Origin: Clostridiales bacterium UBA7001
Lineage (GTDB): Bacteria; Bacillota; Clostridia; TANB77; CAG-508
Assembly: GCA_002449785.1 (NCBI GenBank)
Contig: DJXP01000023.1
Span: forward strand, 1 to 38,228
Direction of reading: 5' to 3'
DNA length: 38,228 bases
Part shown: piece after piece, positions 28,638-37,552 of the stretch
Layout of the letters: each line of letters begins with the position of its first letter
Numbering within the stretch: the stretch's first letter is position 1
Made by a program: the position numbers and the translations under genes
The notes under the pieces: generated by a model
What the model was told of the DNA's origin: nothing
Databases searched by the model: none
The model's input: the letters and a program-made list of their open reading frames with translations, nothing else

Positions 28638-29430
28638 CACAGCAGATATTTATATTTATGGAGATATTTGGGACAGTTGGTGGAGTGATGAAACAAACTC
28701 AGCAATTTGTTTAAAAGACAAATTACTAGAGCTAGGAGATATATCTGAAATTAACTTACATATAAACTCTCTTGGTGGTGATGTTTTTGAAGGCTTAGCA
28801 ATGTTTAATTTGTTAAAACAACACAAAGCTACTGTAAAAGTTTACATAGATGGAATAGCTGCAAGTATTGCAAGTGTTATTGCTATGGCAGGAGATGAAA
28901 TCTACATGCCAAAAAATTCTATGATGATGATTCATAATTGCTGGACCTATGAATGTGGAAATGCAAAAGATTTAAGAAAGGCAGCCGATGATTTAGACAA
29001 AATTATGGAAGCTTCTATTGAATCTTATTTGTCAAAAGTAAATATCGAAAGAGATGAATTAGTAGAACTTCTTGATGGAGAAACATGGCTAACTGCTCAA
29101 GAGTGTTTAGACAAAGGTTTCTGTACAAAAATACTACCAATTTCTGATGATATCGAGCAATCAGCAAGTAAAAGTATTATGGATTTGGTCGTAGAAAAAA
29201 GAAATTTGCAAATGCAATTACAACAAGCAGAAACAGAAGTGGCTAATGCTAAAATGGAAGTTGTTTATTGCAAAGGAAACACTGCTAATATTTCAAAAGA
29301 AACTATTGAAGAAATAGCAAGCAGAGTTGTTGAAAGACTTAATGAAAACAGCTCAAACCAATCAAATAATGAATTAAAACAAGGCTCAAATTTTATGGAG
29401 TCTTTTTTTAATGGAATTTTAAAAAAATAG
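28597..29430 (+). CDS. ClpP-type head maturation protease
   Basis: A 277-residue protease. ATG 28597 is chosen since GGGGGTGAGG precedes it; an in-frame ATG at 28576 contains that site. The ClpP/crotonase fold is clear: INSLGGDVFEGLAM, the nucleophile serine in DGIAASIASVIAMAG, the histidine in MMMIHNCW, and a downstream acidic LDGETWLTAQECLDKGF. The C-terminal 80 residues are helical and may act as scaffold (QLQQAETEVANAKMEV). It cleaves the capsid delta domain and scaffold during prohead maturation. Confidence 0.9.
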   Translation: MKNIVNKIQQSANNTADIYIYGDIWDSWWSDETNSAICLKDKLLELGDISEINLHINSLGGDVFEGLAMFNLLKQHKATVKVYIDGIAASIASVIAMAGDEIYMPKNSMMMIHNCWTYECGNAKDLRKAADDLDKIMEASIESYLSKVNIERDELVELLDGETWLTAQECLDKGFCTKILPISDDIEQSASKSIMDLVVEKRNLQMQLQQAETEVANAKMEVVYCKGNTANISKETIEEIASRVVERLNENSSNQSNNELKQGSNFMESFFNGILKK

Positions 29431-29442
29431 GAGGATTTAAAA

Positions 29443-30585
29443 ATGAGTATGAAAGATTTAAACAGAGAAGATATTAAAGAAAGAGCTTTAAAAGCTATTG
29501 AAGAAGGAAAAACAGATGAACAAGCAGAAGTTATGCAACAATGGATGGAGTTAGTTGCAGAAGAAGTTGCTGAAAGAGTAACAAAAGAACAAGCTACAAT
29601 TAACAATGACACAATTATATTAACAAACAGAGGAGCTAAACAATTAACAAGTGAAGAAGTTAAATATTTTGAAAAAGTTGCAGAAGCAATGAAACAAAAT
29701 AATGTTAAACAAGCTTTAACAGATTTAGATGTTGCAATGCCAAAAACAACAATAAATAGAGTGTTTGAAGATTTAGAAGAAGCACATCCATTGTTAAAGA
29801 AAATCAAAATAACAAACGTAACAGGTATTACAGAAGTTATTAAGAGAACAGGTGATGTTGAAGTAGCATGGTGGGGAACTTTATGTGATGAAATAAAGAA
29901 AGAATTGGAAACAGGGTTCAAGAGAGAGTCTACAACTCTTTACAAATTAAGTGCATTCTTACCAATTTGCAAAGCATATTTAACATTAGGGCCAGCATGG
30001 TTAGAAACATATATTAGAACAATTTTAACAGAAAGCATGTCAAAAGGTTTAGTTAAAGCTATTGTTACAGGTACAGGTGTAGATCAACCTTATGGTATGG
30101 ATAGAGACCTAGAAGCAGCTGTAACACCTGGACAAGCTGTTCCAAGAAAAACTGCAATAAAAGTAACAGACTTTGAACCAAAAACATTAGGAAAGATAAT
30201 TGCTAGATTAACAAATAGTGGAAAAAGAGTTGTAACAAAAGTTACGTTAATAGTAAATCCAGTTGACTATTGGGAGAAAGTTTTTGCTATTACAACAACT
30301 AAAAATTCTTTAGGACAATATGTTGCAAATCAATTCCCATTCCCAGTTGATATAGTACAAGAGCCATCTGTTGCAACTGGAGAAGCTGTAATTGGTTTAG
30401 CTGAAAAATATGACTTAGGTGTAGGTATGGGTAAAAAGATTGAATACTCTGACGATTTTAAATTCTTAGACGACGAAAGAGTATATCTTGCAAAAATGTA
30501 TGCTAATGGTAAAGCAATAGATAATAATTCATTCTTACTATTAGATATTTCTAAGGTTGCAGCAGACGAAACAACTAATGGTTAG
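29443..30585 (+). CDS. Major capsid protein (HK97 fold)
   Basis: A 380-residue capsid protein with AGGAGG upstream. Residues about 1-75 form a helical, charged delta domain (NREDIKERALKAIEEGKTDEQ) to be removed by the upstream protease. The rest has family marks: AEAMKQNNVKQALTDLDVA, INRVFEDLEEAHPLLKKI, VAWWGTLCDEIKKEL and LSAFLPICKAYLTLGPAWLE, with GTGVDQPYG. Expression is likely high. Codon use is uniform, with few rare codons. Confidence 0.92.
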   Translation: MSMKDLNREDIKERALKAIEEGKTDEQAEVMQQWMELVAEEVAERVTKEQATINNDTIILTNRGAKQLTSEEVKYFEKVAEAMKQNNVKQALTDLDVAMPKTTINRVFEDLEEAHPLLKKIKITNVTGITEVIKRTGDVEVAWWGTLCDEIKKELETGFKRESTTLYKLSAFLPICKAYLTLGPAWLETYIRTILTESMSKGLVKAIVTGTGVDQPYGMDRDLEAAVTPGQAVPRKTAIKVTDFEPKTLGKIIARLTNSGKRVVTKVTLIVNPVDYWEKVFAITTTKNSLGQYVANQFPFPVDIVQEPSVATGEAVIGLAEKYDLGVGMGKKIEYSDDFKFLDDERVYLAKMYANGKAIDNNSFLLLDISKVAADETTNG

Positions 30586-30604
30586 TAAAGAGAGGTGTTG
30601 AGCC

Positions 30605-30949
30605 TTGAAGTATGAAGATTTAGTAAAAATAAAATTCGGAATTAACGGAGATGTTGAAAATAATATCTATGATGATGAAAATTTTTTCAAAGAAGTAAAA
30701 CGTGCTCTGAATATAACATGGGATGATGATGATACAAATGCCAGTGTAAAAGATTATATAAAAAATGGAGCAACGGTTTTACAAAATGATGTTGGAAGTT
30801 ATATTGATTTTACTACTGATATACTAGCTAGAAAACTGTTAAAGACCTATTGCAGATATGAAAGAAATAATTCGGAAGAGTATTTTATAGACAATAATTT
30901 ACAAGATATTTTAAAGTTGGAGGTAAAATATGGGAAAGAAAATGTTTAG
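30605..30949 (+). CDS. Head-tail connector (gp6-like)
   Basis: A 114-residue protein starting with TTG 30605 after GAGAGGTG. The sequence has the two-helix pattern of HK97 gp6-type connectors (KYEDLVKIKFGINGD, DDTNASVKDYIKNGATVLQN, LARKLLKTYCRYERNNS). It forms the ring below the portal. It overlaps the next gene by 20 bases. Confidence 0.78.
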   Translation: MKYEDLVKIKFGINGDVENNIYDDENFFKEVKRALNITWDDDDTNASVKDYIKNGATVLQNDVGSYIDFTTDILARKLLKTYCRYERNNSEEYFIDNNLQDILKLEVKYGKENV

Positions 30950-31319
30950 TAATCCAACTCCATACAATCAAAACCGTCATTATACATATAATGACGGTTT
31001 TATAAAGTATGGTTTAATTAAAATTTTGAAAAATGCCAAAAAAGAAAAAATAGGTGAGCAATTTGAACAAATAGGTAAACGTCCATTTGCTAATGTAAAT
31101 ATTAGAGACAATGATAATCAAATAGCAGATTCCTTGGGGTATACAATAGATAAAAAAATAAGAATACCAATTTCAGATATACCGGAGAACATTAAAGTTA
31201 AGATTAACAATAGTGATACTATTTATGAAGTAAAAAAACGTGACTCTAGTGATGGCAAAAACATATATATGTATTTACAAATAGCCACATCTAAGAAAGT
31301 TGAGGTAAATAATGACTGA
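30930..31319 (+). CDS. Head closure / head-tail joining protein
   Basis: A 129-residue beta-rich protein (VNIRDNDNQIADSLGYTIDKKIRIPISDIPENI in parts) in the position of SPP1 gp16 / HK97 gp7-type head closure proteins. Its first codons encode the loop and arms of a perfect 14-bp hairpin (30970-31001). It overlaps both neighbours, consistent with translational coupling. Confidence 0.7.
   Translation: MGKKMFSNPTPYNQNRHYTYNDGFIKYGLIKILKNAKKEKIGEQFEQIGKRPFANVNIRDNDNQIADSLGYTIDKKIRIPISDIPENIKVKINNSDTIYEVKKRDSSDGKNIYMYLQIATSKKVEVNND
30970..31001 (+). repeat. Perfect 14-bp hairpin inside the head closure gene
   Basis: AAAACCGTCATTAT (30970-30983) pairs exactly with ATAATGACGGTTTT (30988-31001) around the tetraloop ACAT. 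It lies about 40 bases into the gene and just after the end of the connector gene. The 3' arm ends in four Ts, so it could cause partial termination or limit ribosome entry. Confidence 0.85.
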
Positions 31320-31659
31320 TGAACAAATAATAAATAAATTGGAAGAATTTGAAATTCCAGTTGGAAATAGACGAATTTATGAAAATGAGTTAGAAGATTA
31401 TAATTATTTTATTTTTCGCAGAGGAAGGTTGATTGAAAATGGTTGTGGTAGGTATGTGCGACAAATACAAATTATTTATGCATATACTGGTGAGCAAAAG
31501 ATATCTGACTATGCAATAATAAATAAAATAAAAGAATTAAATCTAAATTTTGTTGGAATGGATTCTGATGACGTTCAAATTGCCGATACAAACGATTGGA
31601 TAGATATAAATACATATACGTTTGAGCGACCTGAAAGAGGGGATAAAAATGGCATATAA
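31312..31659 (+). CDS. Tail completion-type minor protein
   Basis: A 115-residue protein (DEQIINKLEEFEIPVGNRRIY) in the place of minor capsid or tail completion proteins. It is beta-rich with the IIYAYTGEQKISDYAI segment and ends in a charged EEP-like tail. It overlaps the next gene by 11 bases. The assignment is by position and size. Confidence 0.65.
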   Translation: MTDEQIINKLEEFEIPVGNRRIYENELEDYNYFIFRRGRLIENGCGRYVRQIQIIYAYTGEQKISDYAIINKIKELNLNFVGMDSDDVQIADTNDWIDINTYTFERPERGDKNGI

Positions 31660-32098
31660 CGAATTAACAATTGATTTCTCACAAATAAAGAAGTTCCAAG
31701 AAAGATGGAATGCATTGCCTAAAAAATCAGAATATGAAGCTAATAATTATTTATGGAATGAAGGTGGAAATATTTTTGAAAAACAAATTTATAAATTTAT
31801 GCCACGTTCAAACAAAGATAAATCAAAAGTAGAAAAAGCACCGAAAGTGCACGCAAAAGATGTTGAAAGCTTGAATAAAATTCCATACAATTTAGGGATT
31901 AAAGTTCAAACAAATTTAAAACCAAGTTCAAAAGATTTTGGATATCTAATATTTCCAGACGAAGGAAGAGGAAAACATCAAAAAAGAAAAGGTGAACAAG
32001 CTTTTTTTGGTAGAGCATTAGAAACTAAAACTGATGAAGTTGCAGATGGTTTATTAAATCATCTAAGTAATAAAATAGAGGAGGAATTACAATTATGA
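31649..32098 (+). CDS. HK97 gp10-like tail component
   Basis: A 149-residue protein. ATG 31649 follows AGAGGGGAT; longer in-frame starts would contain that site. Family features are an initial helix (IDFSQIKKFQERWNALP), a basic central part (NEGGNIFEKQIYKFMPRSNKDK) and GYLIFPDEGRGKHQKRK. It is required for tail-to-head joining in relatives. It overlaps the major tail protein by 4 bases. Confidence 0.8.
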   Translation: MAYNELTIDFSQIKKFQERWNALPKKSEYEANNYLWNEGGNIFEKQIYKFMPRSNKDKSKVEKAPKVHAKDVESLNKIPYNLGIKVQTNLKPSSKDFGYLIFPDEGRGKHQKRKGEQAFFGRALETKTDEVADGLLNHLSNKIEEELQL

Positions 32099-32667
32099 AA
32101 GAAGTTGTAGAATTTGAAAATTATAAAATAAAAGAATGTTCAATTCAATTTCCAGACGAAAGTGCAGTTGCATTTGGATGTGCTGGTACTATGGATGCAA
32201 CAGCTAATATAAATGAGACTGTAAAAAAGTGTGAGGGAAAAACTGTAAAGAAAGCAAAAACTGTTGTTGATATGACTGTTGCATTAACAGGCTATGCAAA
32301 AGCTCCAATATCAAGAAAAATAATGGGACTTTCAAATAAAGGATTAAAAACTGGTGTTTATGGTTACGGAAGTGAGTCTTTTTCAAAACCTTTTGTTTTC
32401 GCTGCAAAAGTTTTTGATATGGAAGGAAAAGTAAAATACATAGCATTTCCAAATTTAGAAGATGTAAAGGGCTTATCCCTTAAGGTAAATAATGATACAA
32501 CGGAAATTGAAATGGATGATTTTGAATTTACAGCATTAGCAGATAGTAATGAAATGTTTTACTATGAAGCTTTTGAAGATGAATTAGAAGATGATGAAGT
32601 TAAAACAAAATGGTTAACAAACTTCACACCTGACTTAGTAAAAGCTGCAGAGCAAAATAATGGTTAA
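32095..32667 (+). CDS. Major tail protein
   Basis: A 190-residue beta-rich protein that polymerises to the tail tube. An N-terminal strand region (VVEFENYKIKECSIQFPDE), VDMTVALTGYAKAPISRKIMGL, FVFAAKVFDMEGKVKYIAF, and a final FYYEAFEDELEDDEVKTKW with F-P are seen, as in the siphovirus tail tube family. GAGGAGG lies upstream. It is followed by two strong hairpins, the second a classical terminator. Confidence 0.85.
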   Translation: MKEVVEFENYKIKECSIQFPDESAVAFGCAGTMDATANINETVKKCEGKTVKKAKTVVDMTVALTGYAKAPISRKIMGLSNKGLKTGVYGYGSESFSKPFVFAAKVFDMEGKVKYIAFPNLEDVKGLSLKVNNDTTEIEMDDFEFTALADSNEMFYYEAFEDELEDDEVKTKWLTNFTPDLVKAAEQNNG

Positions 32668-32685
32668 TTGATATGTAATAAAAAT

Positions 32686-32723
32686 AATCCTTGCAATAAC
32701 AACACAAAATTATTGCAAGGATT
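32686..32723 (+). repeat. Perfect 14-bp hairpin after the major tail gene
   Basis: AATCCTTGCAATAA (32686-32699) pairs with TTATTGCAAGGATT (32710-32723) around a 10-base loop. There is no T-run, so it is likely an mRNA 3'-end stabiliser. Confidence 0.85.
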
Positions 32724-32742
32724 AAGATATTTATTAGTTTGT

Positions 32743-32794
32743 AAAAAGGCATTAGATTAGGTATTTATAAAAATATTTAATCTAATGCCTTTTT
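32743..32794 (+). terminator. Strong intrinsic terminator (17-bp stem)
   Basis: AAAAAGGCATTAGATTA (32743-32759) pairs exactly with TAATCTAATGCCTTTTT (32778-32794). It should stop much of the head/major tail transcript before the chaperone and tape measure genes, lowering their expression. Confidence 0.88.
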
Positions 32795-32809
32795 GAAAGG
32801 AGAAAAACT

Positions 32810-33094
32810 ATGAAAATAAATGGTAAGGAGATTGCTTTGAAAATAACGCCAAAGGCAGTAAGAAAAGTTGAGGAAATAGATAAGGATTTTGACGTATTGA
32901 GAATGATTAGAGAGGCACAAGATGAAGGAAAAGAACCGCGTATATCAGATTATTGCAAAGTTATCTATACAGGGTATATTGGAGCAACAGATGAAAATAT
33001 AGGGTATGAAGATTTCTTAGAGTTGATTAATGATATTGACATAATAAAGATAAATTCCGTAGGTGTTGAATTACTAAAACGAAGAAAAAACTAA
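32810..33094 (+). CDS. Tail assembly chaperone gpG-like
   Basis: A 94-residue protein with GAAAGGAG upstream, of the tail assembly chaperone family: KINGKEIALKITPKAVRKVEE start, a helical FDVLRMIREAQDEGK and the acidic DYCKVIYTGYIGATDE. It is the unshifted product and coats the tape measure during tail assembly. Its 3' end carries the slippery heptamer. Confidence 0.85.
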   Translation: MKINGKEIALKITPKAVRKVEEIDKDFDVLRMIREAQDEGKEPRISDYCKVIYTGYIGATDENIGYEDFLELINDIDIIKINSVGVELLKRRKN

Positions 33095-33318
33095 GATTCC
33101 AAGAAGGATTTAAAAAAGCAACAGGGAAGAAGGAAAGAAGTAAATATAAACAACCAGACATATATATCGAAACATTAGCCGATATGTATGTTTTTTTTGT
33201 TGTTATGAATGGAATTGACGCTGATACATTTTGGAACAGCGATATTTCCTTCTTGGACGAAGTAGTAGACGATATTCATGCATATAGAAACTATATTAAT
33301 AATCCGAAGGAGGCGTAA
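32810..33318 (+). CDS. Tail assembly chaperone gpGT-like (-1 frameshift fusion)
   Basis: A -1 shift at A AAA AAC (33085-33091), three bases before the gpG stop, appends 75 residues (LRFQEGFKKATGKKERSKY and later DADTFWNSDISFLDEVV) to give a 169-residue fusion. The motif FWNSDISFLDE is typical of the T domain. The ratio of gpG to gpGT is known to matter for tail assembly in lambda-like siphoviruses. Confidence 0.85.
33085..33091 (+). other. Canonical -1 slippery heptamer A AAA AAC
   Basis: The heptamer is in the correct phase (X XXY YYZ) directly before the gpG stop. It is of the conventional -1 type, unlike the +1 CGG sites in the same genome. Confidence 0.85.
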
Positions 33319-33320
33319 AG

Positions 33321-36300
33321 ATGTCAAAAAAGAATAAACAGCAAATTAAGTTTGAAGCAGACATAACAGGGTTAAAATCTGAAATAAAAGAAGGCGAGCA
33401 ATCTATACGTTCTCTTACAAAAGAACTGAAATTAAATCAAGAACAGCTTAGGGGAAGCAAAGATGATATAAACTTGCTTGCTACAAGAGTAAAGACTCTT
33501 CAAGATGAATATGAGAAACAAACGCAAATTGTTGAGTTAAGTAATCAAGCATATGAAAAAGCTGTAGAAATGTTGGGAGAAAACTCAGAAGAAGCCAGAA
33601 AGTGGAAAGATAAAGTTGCAGAAGCGGAAGCAAAACAGCAAAAGATAAAGAACGCAATAGATGAAACTAATAAAGAACTAAAAATACAAAGTGAGAGACT
33701 GATAACAACAGGAAAAAAATGGCAAGAAACTGGGGATCATATTACTAAATTAGGAGATAAAATAAACTCAATAGGAAATAAGCTATCTGTAATTAGTGCT
33801 GGGACAGCTGGAATTGCTGTAACAGCACTAAAAGCATCTATTGACTATGAAAGTGCATTTGCAGGAGTTACAAAGACTGTAGAGGGTACAGAAGAGCAAT
33901 TACAATCTATTAGAAAAGGTATATTAGATATGTCAGCAGAATTGCCAACATCTGCATCAGAAATTGCATCTGTAGCAGAGTCAGCAGGACAATTAGGGAT
34001 TAAGACTGATGACATACTATCATTTACCAGAGTTATGATTGATCTCGGCGAATCAACAAATCTAAGTTCAACTGAGGCTGCCAGTAGTTTAGCAAAATTT
34101 GCCAATGTAACTAAAATGAGTGCAAAGGACTATGATAGATTAGGTTCAACTATAGTAGCTTTAGGAAATAATTTTGCGACAACTGAAGCTGATATTGTAT
34201 CAATGGCAACACGTTTAGCTGCGACTGGAGAATTGACTGGATTAAGTGAAGCACAGATAATGGCATTGGCAACAGCTATGTCTAGTGTTGGCATAGAGGC
34301 AGAAGCGGGTGGCTCTGCAATGAGCAAATTGCTAAAGAAAATACAAGTTGCAGTAGAGACAGGTTCAGATGAGTTAGAAGATTTTGCAAAAGTAGCGGGA
34401 ATGTCATCAAAAGATTTTAAAAAGGCATTTGAAGAAGATGCAGTTAGTGCATTATCTAGTTTTATTTCAGGGTTGAATGACACAGAAAAAAATGGAAAAT
34501 CTGCTGTAGCTATTTTAGATGATATGGGACTAACAGAAGTTCGTTTATCTAATACTATTTTGAGTCTAGCAAATTCATCAGGTGTAATGACAGATGCAAT
34601 AAAACTAGCTAACAAAAGTTGGAAAGATAATACTGCATTAAGTAAAGAAGCTACTACACGATACAAGACCACAGGTTCACAAATAAAAATGCTAAAAAAT
34701 GAAGCTACTAAATTGGCTGTAGAATTTGGAGATGAGTTAGCTCCATCATTACGACAGATTTTAAAAGATGCAAAACCATTGCTAAATAATATAAGCGATG
34801 CAATAAAAAGATTTAGCGAATTAGACGAAAAAACAAAGCAAAATATAATTAGAATGGGAGCATTAGTAGTTGCACTTGGTCCAGCTACTAAAGCTGTAGG
34901 TGGAATTACATCTGCTATAGGAAATGGAATAAAGGGAGTTGGAAGTCTTTCACAAGCATTAGGAAATTTAAAAAATGGGACTAATGAAGGTAGTGATGGT
35001 GTAAAGTCGTTAACAAGTATAATAAGCAAAGTTGCTTCGCCAGCAGGAGCGGCTACTATAGCTATTACAGGTTTAACAGCGGCTTCTGCAGCACTAATAT
35101 ATAAAAAATATGAAAGTAGTAGAGCATCAAAGGAAGTATTAGAGGATGTAAAAAAAGAGATTGAAGCACAAGATGAATTGGCTAAGTCATATGATAATTC
35201 CAAAAATGCTGTATTTGCTGAAATGAACAATATAGAAAAATTAACAAGTGAATTGGATAAATTAGTTGATGAAAATGGTAGAGTGAAAGATGGGTATGAA
35301 AAAAGAGTTGATTTTATTCTAGGTCAATTAAATGCTGCTTTGGGGACAGAGTATTCAAGAACCGGTGACTTAGTTGATAAGTATAATGAATTAAAAGAAT
35401 CCATTGAAGAAGTGATTTTAAAAAAGAAGTTAAGTGCTTTAATGGAATCCGAGCAAGGGAAATATGATGATGCTATAGCGAATAAAGCGGATATTTACTC
35501 AGAATTAATTGATTTAGAGGATGAGTTGGCAAAAAAAGAGGAAGCATTAAGACAAGCAGAAGAAAGACAAAACAACAATAAAGCAAGTGAAAATCTTGAT
35601 AAGATTGGAAGTACACTTTCAGGACTAGGTAATGGAAATATAATGTCCTATATAACAGCTTTAGGAACAACTGCTGCAAGTGGCACAATTTCAGCCAGTT
35701 ATGCAATAGATGTCGATAATGCAAAAAAAGATCTAGATAATACAAGAAAAGCACTTGAGTTAAAAAGACAGCTATATGAGAAACAACTAGAATATATTAG
35801 GCAATATGAAAGTGATTATGTAATAATGACTTCCGGAACAAATGATGAAATAAATAATTTGATAGCAAGAAGGACAACATATTATTCTAATGCTACAGAC
35901 GATATAGCAGGGGAGATTCAACAGAAAATAGAAAATCAACTATATGATTTAAATGTTACAAAAAGGTATTTGGAAGATAGCATAAAAAACAAAGATGAAG
36001 CAACGAAACAAGAATGTGAAATACAGAAAAAATCGCAGGAAAAACAACTTGAAATACTAACCCAAAACTTAGTCGCAATGACAAGTACAACAGAGAGTAT
36101 GACACCAGCACAAATTACGGCGTGGAGTCAACTAGCAACACAATCATCTGATATATATGCAAATGTTTTAAGCGAACTACCTCCAACTACTGTCAGAAAA
36201 ATTCAAGATGCAACAGGAAAAGTAGTAAGTGACGAAGCACTTGAAGCAGCCTTTAAAGAATTAGGTAGGGAAAGTATAGATAGTTTTAGTCAAAATGACT

Positions 36301-36656
36301 TTGAAGGCATGGGTAAAAGTGCAATAGAAAGATTAGCAAACGGTACTTGGTCTGGACGTGGATTTCTTCAATCAACAGCAAAAAGACTGTCAGAACAATT
36401 GAAATTGACTCCATCAGTTTCATCAGCCAATAGTGGAAATGCTGATGGATTAGCTTATGTACCATTTGACAATTACGTTGCGAGATTGCATGAAGGAGAA
36501 AGAGTTTTAACTAAAAGAGAAAATCAAGATTATACAAGAAATATCAATAACAATTCACAAAATGTTGTTGTTAACATATATCCACAAACAATGACAGAAC
36601 AGGAAATGATAAAAGTAAGTAATTTTATTGAAAGAGAGTGGGGTAGAAGAAGTTGA
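33321..36656 (+). CDS. Tape measure protein
   Basis: A 1111-residue protein that sets tail length. The N-terminus is a long coiled coil (about 10-150, EIKEGEQSIRSLTKELKLN). It is followed by a TMP core typical of Firmicutes phages (SAFAGVTKTVEGTEEQL, ELPTSASEIASVAESAGQLG, LTGLSEAQIMALATAMSSVG, GIEAEAGGSAMSKLLKKI). A hydrophobic segment and further coiled coils follow, and a C-terminal GLAYVPFDNYVARLHEGERVL that is often found at TMP ends. GAAGGAGG lies upstream. There is no peptidase domain that I can identify. Confidence 0.93.
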   Translation: MSKKNKQQIKFEADITGLKSEIKEGEQSIRSLTKELKLNQEQLRGSKDDINLLATRVKTLQDEYEKQTQIVELSNQAYEKAVEMLGENSEEARKWKDKVAEAEAKQQKIKNAIDETNKELKIQSERLITTGKKWQETGDHITKLGDKINSIGNKLSVISAGTAGIAVTALKASIDYESAFAGVTKTVEGTEEQLQSIRKGILDMSAELPTSASEIASVAESAGQLGIKTDDILSFTRVMIDLGESTNLSSTEAASSLAKFANVTKMSAKDYDRLGSTIVALGNNFATTEADIVSMATRLAATGELTGLSEAQIMALATAMSSVGIEAEAGGSAMSKLLKKIQVAVETGSDELEDFAKVAGMSSKDFKKAFEEDAVSALSSFISGLNDTEKNGKSAVAILDDMGLTEVRLSNTILSLANSSGVMTDAIKLANKSWKDNTALSKEATTRYKTTGSQIKMLKNEATKLAVEFGDELAPSLRQILKDAKPLLNNISDAIKRFSELDEKTKQNIIRMGALVVALGPATKAVGGITSAIGNGIKGVGSLSQALGNLKNGTNEGSDGVKSLTSIISKVASPAGAATIAITGLTAASAALIYKKYESSRASKEVLEDVKKEIEAQDELAKSYDNSKNAVFAEMNNIEKLTSELDKLVDENGRVKDGYEKRVDFILGQLNAALGTEYSRTGDLVDKYNELKESIEEVILKKKLSALMESEQGKYDDAIANKADIYSELIDLEDELAKKEEALRQAEERQNNNKASENLDKIGSTLSGLGNGNIMSYITALGTTAASGTISASYAIDVDNAKKDLDNTRKALELKRQLYEKQLEYIRQYESDYVIMTSGTNDEINNLIARRTTYYSNATDDIAGEIQQKIENQLYDLNVTKRYLEDSIKNKDEATKQECEIQKKSQEKQLEILTQNLVAMTSTTESMTPAQITAWSQLATQSSDIYANVLSELPPTTVRKIQDATGKVVSDEALEAAFKELGRESIDSFSQNDFEGMGKSAIERLANGTWSGRGFLQSTAKRLSEQLKLTPSVSSANSGNADGLAYVPFDNYVARLHEGERVLTKRENQDYTRNINNNSQNVVVNIYPQTMTEQEMIKVSNFIEREWGRRS

Positions 36657-37540
36657 TAGAACATAAAGAGTATAGGTATGAAGATATCAGAAACTTCTAT
36701 TTCGAAAATGAAAAAGGTCAAAGAATAGATTGCCAAAAAGTAAATGGTAATCTATTCTTGTACAATGTAGATGGATTAGGTTTTGAAAAAGAAGTTGAGT
36801 ATATCCGAGTTGGTAATACATATGTAAAGAATGATGAATATATAAAACAAAATATAATTAATGGCGAATTAGAGTTTTATGAAATGACATATGATGAATA
36901 TAAAAATTTTGTTGATTTTATTTTGAAATCGGAGAAATTGAAAATAATATATGTTCCAAAACTTTCAAATCGTACGGAATATTATCGAGATATTGATTTT
37001 GTTAAGATTGGAAAATCAGAAGAAGATGAGTATAACATACTAGTTTCACCTATTCAAATTAATTGTACAAGTTTATGGTACAAACAGAACACTGTTAATT
37101 ATACAATAGAACCACTCACAGACGAAATTCGCTGGGATTTCCGCTGGGACAGTTCTTTTACAGACTACAACTCAAGAAGCCTACAATATATCAATGATGG
37201 TCATGTAGAAGCACCGATTGAAGTTGAAGTTTCAGGACATGTGGTAAATCCACGTTTAGAATTATACATTGAAGGTCAACTATATCAAACAGTAACATTT
37301 AACGTTGAAATAAATGCATATGAAAAACTATTATATGGAACTAAAGAAAACGAGTTCTACATACTAAAGCAACATACAGATGGAACAACAGAAAGTTTAT
37401 TTAGCTTAGATGTAATTGATTTTGAAAATGATAATGTAATAAGAATACCAACAAACAAAAGTTGTGAGTTAAAAATAGAAGCAGATAACGAAGTATTAAA
37501 TGCTCAAATAACAATATATCCTCAATACATTGCTGTGTAG
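36653..37540 (+). CDS. Distal tail protein (Dit)
   Basis: A 295-residue protein that forms the hexameric hub at the tail end. It starts with TTG 36653 overlapping the tape measure stop (TTGA). The N-terminal half has YEDIRNFYFENEKGQRIDC and then DGLGFEKEVEYI, and the C-terminal half a galectin-like beta part (YINDGHVEAPIEVEVSGHV, NPRLELYIEGQLYQTV) as in Siphovirus tail component proteins. It is followed at once by the tail-associated protein gene. Confidence 0.85.
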   Translation: MIEHKEYRYEDIRNFYFENEKGQRIDCQKVNGNLFLYNVDGLGFEKEVEYIRVGNTYVKNDEYIKQNIINGELEFYEMTYDEYKNFVDFILKSEKLKIIYVPKLSNRTEYYRDIDFVKIGKSEEDEYNILVSPIQINCTSLWYKQNTVNYTIEPLTDEIRWDFRWDSSFTDYNSRSLQYINDGHVEAPIEVEVSGHVVNPRLELYIEGQLYQTVTFNVEINAYEKLLYGTKENEFYILKQHTDGTTESLFSLDVIDFENDNVIRIPTNKSCELKIEADNEVLNAQITIYPQYIAV

Positions 37541-37552
37541 GAGGTGTTATAT

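Noticed and set aside
34130..35230. Long minus-strand open frame opposite the tape measure gene
   Set aside because: It is a mirror frame of a strongly coding gene, with low-complexity Ser/Ala/Phe content and no ribosome binding site.
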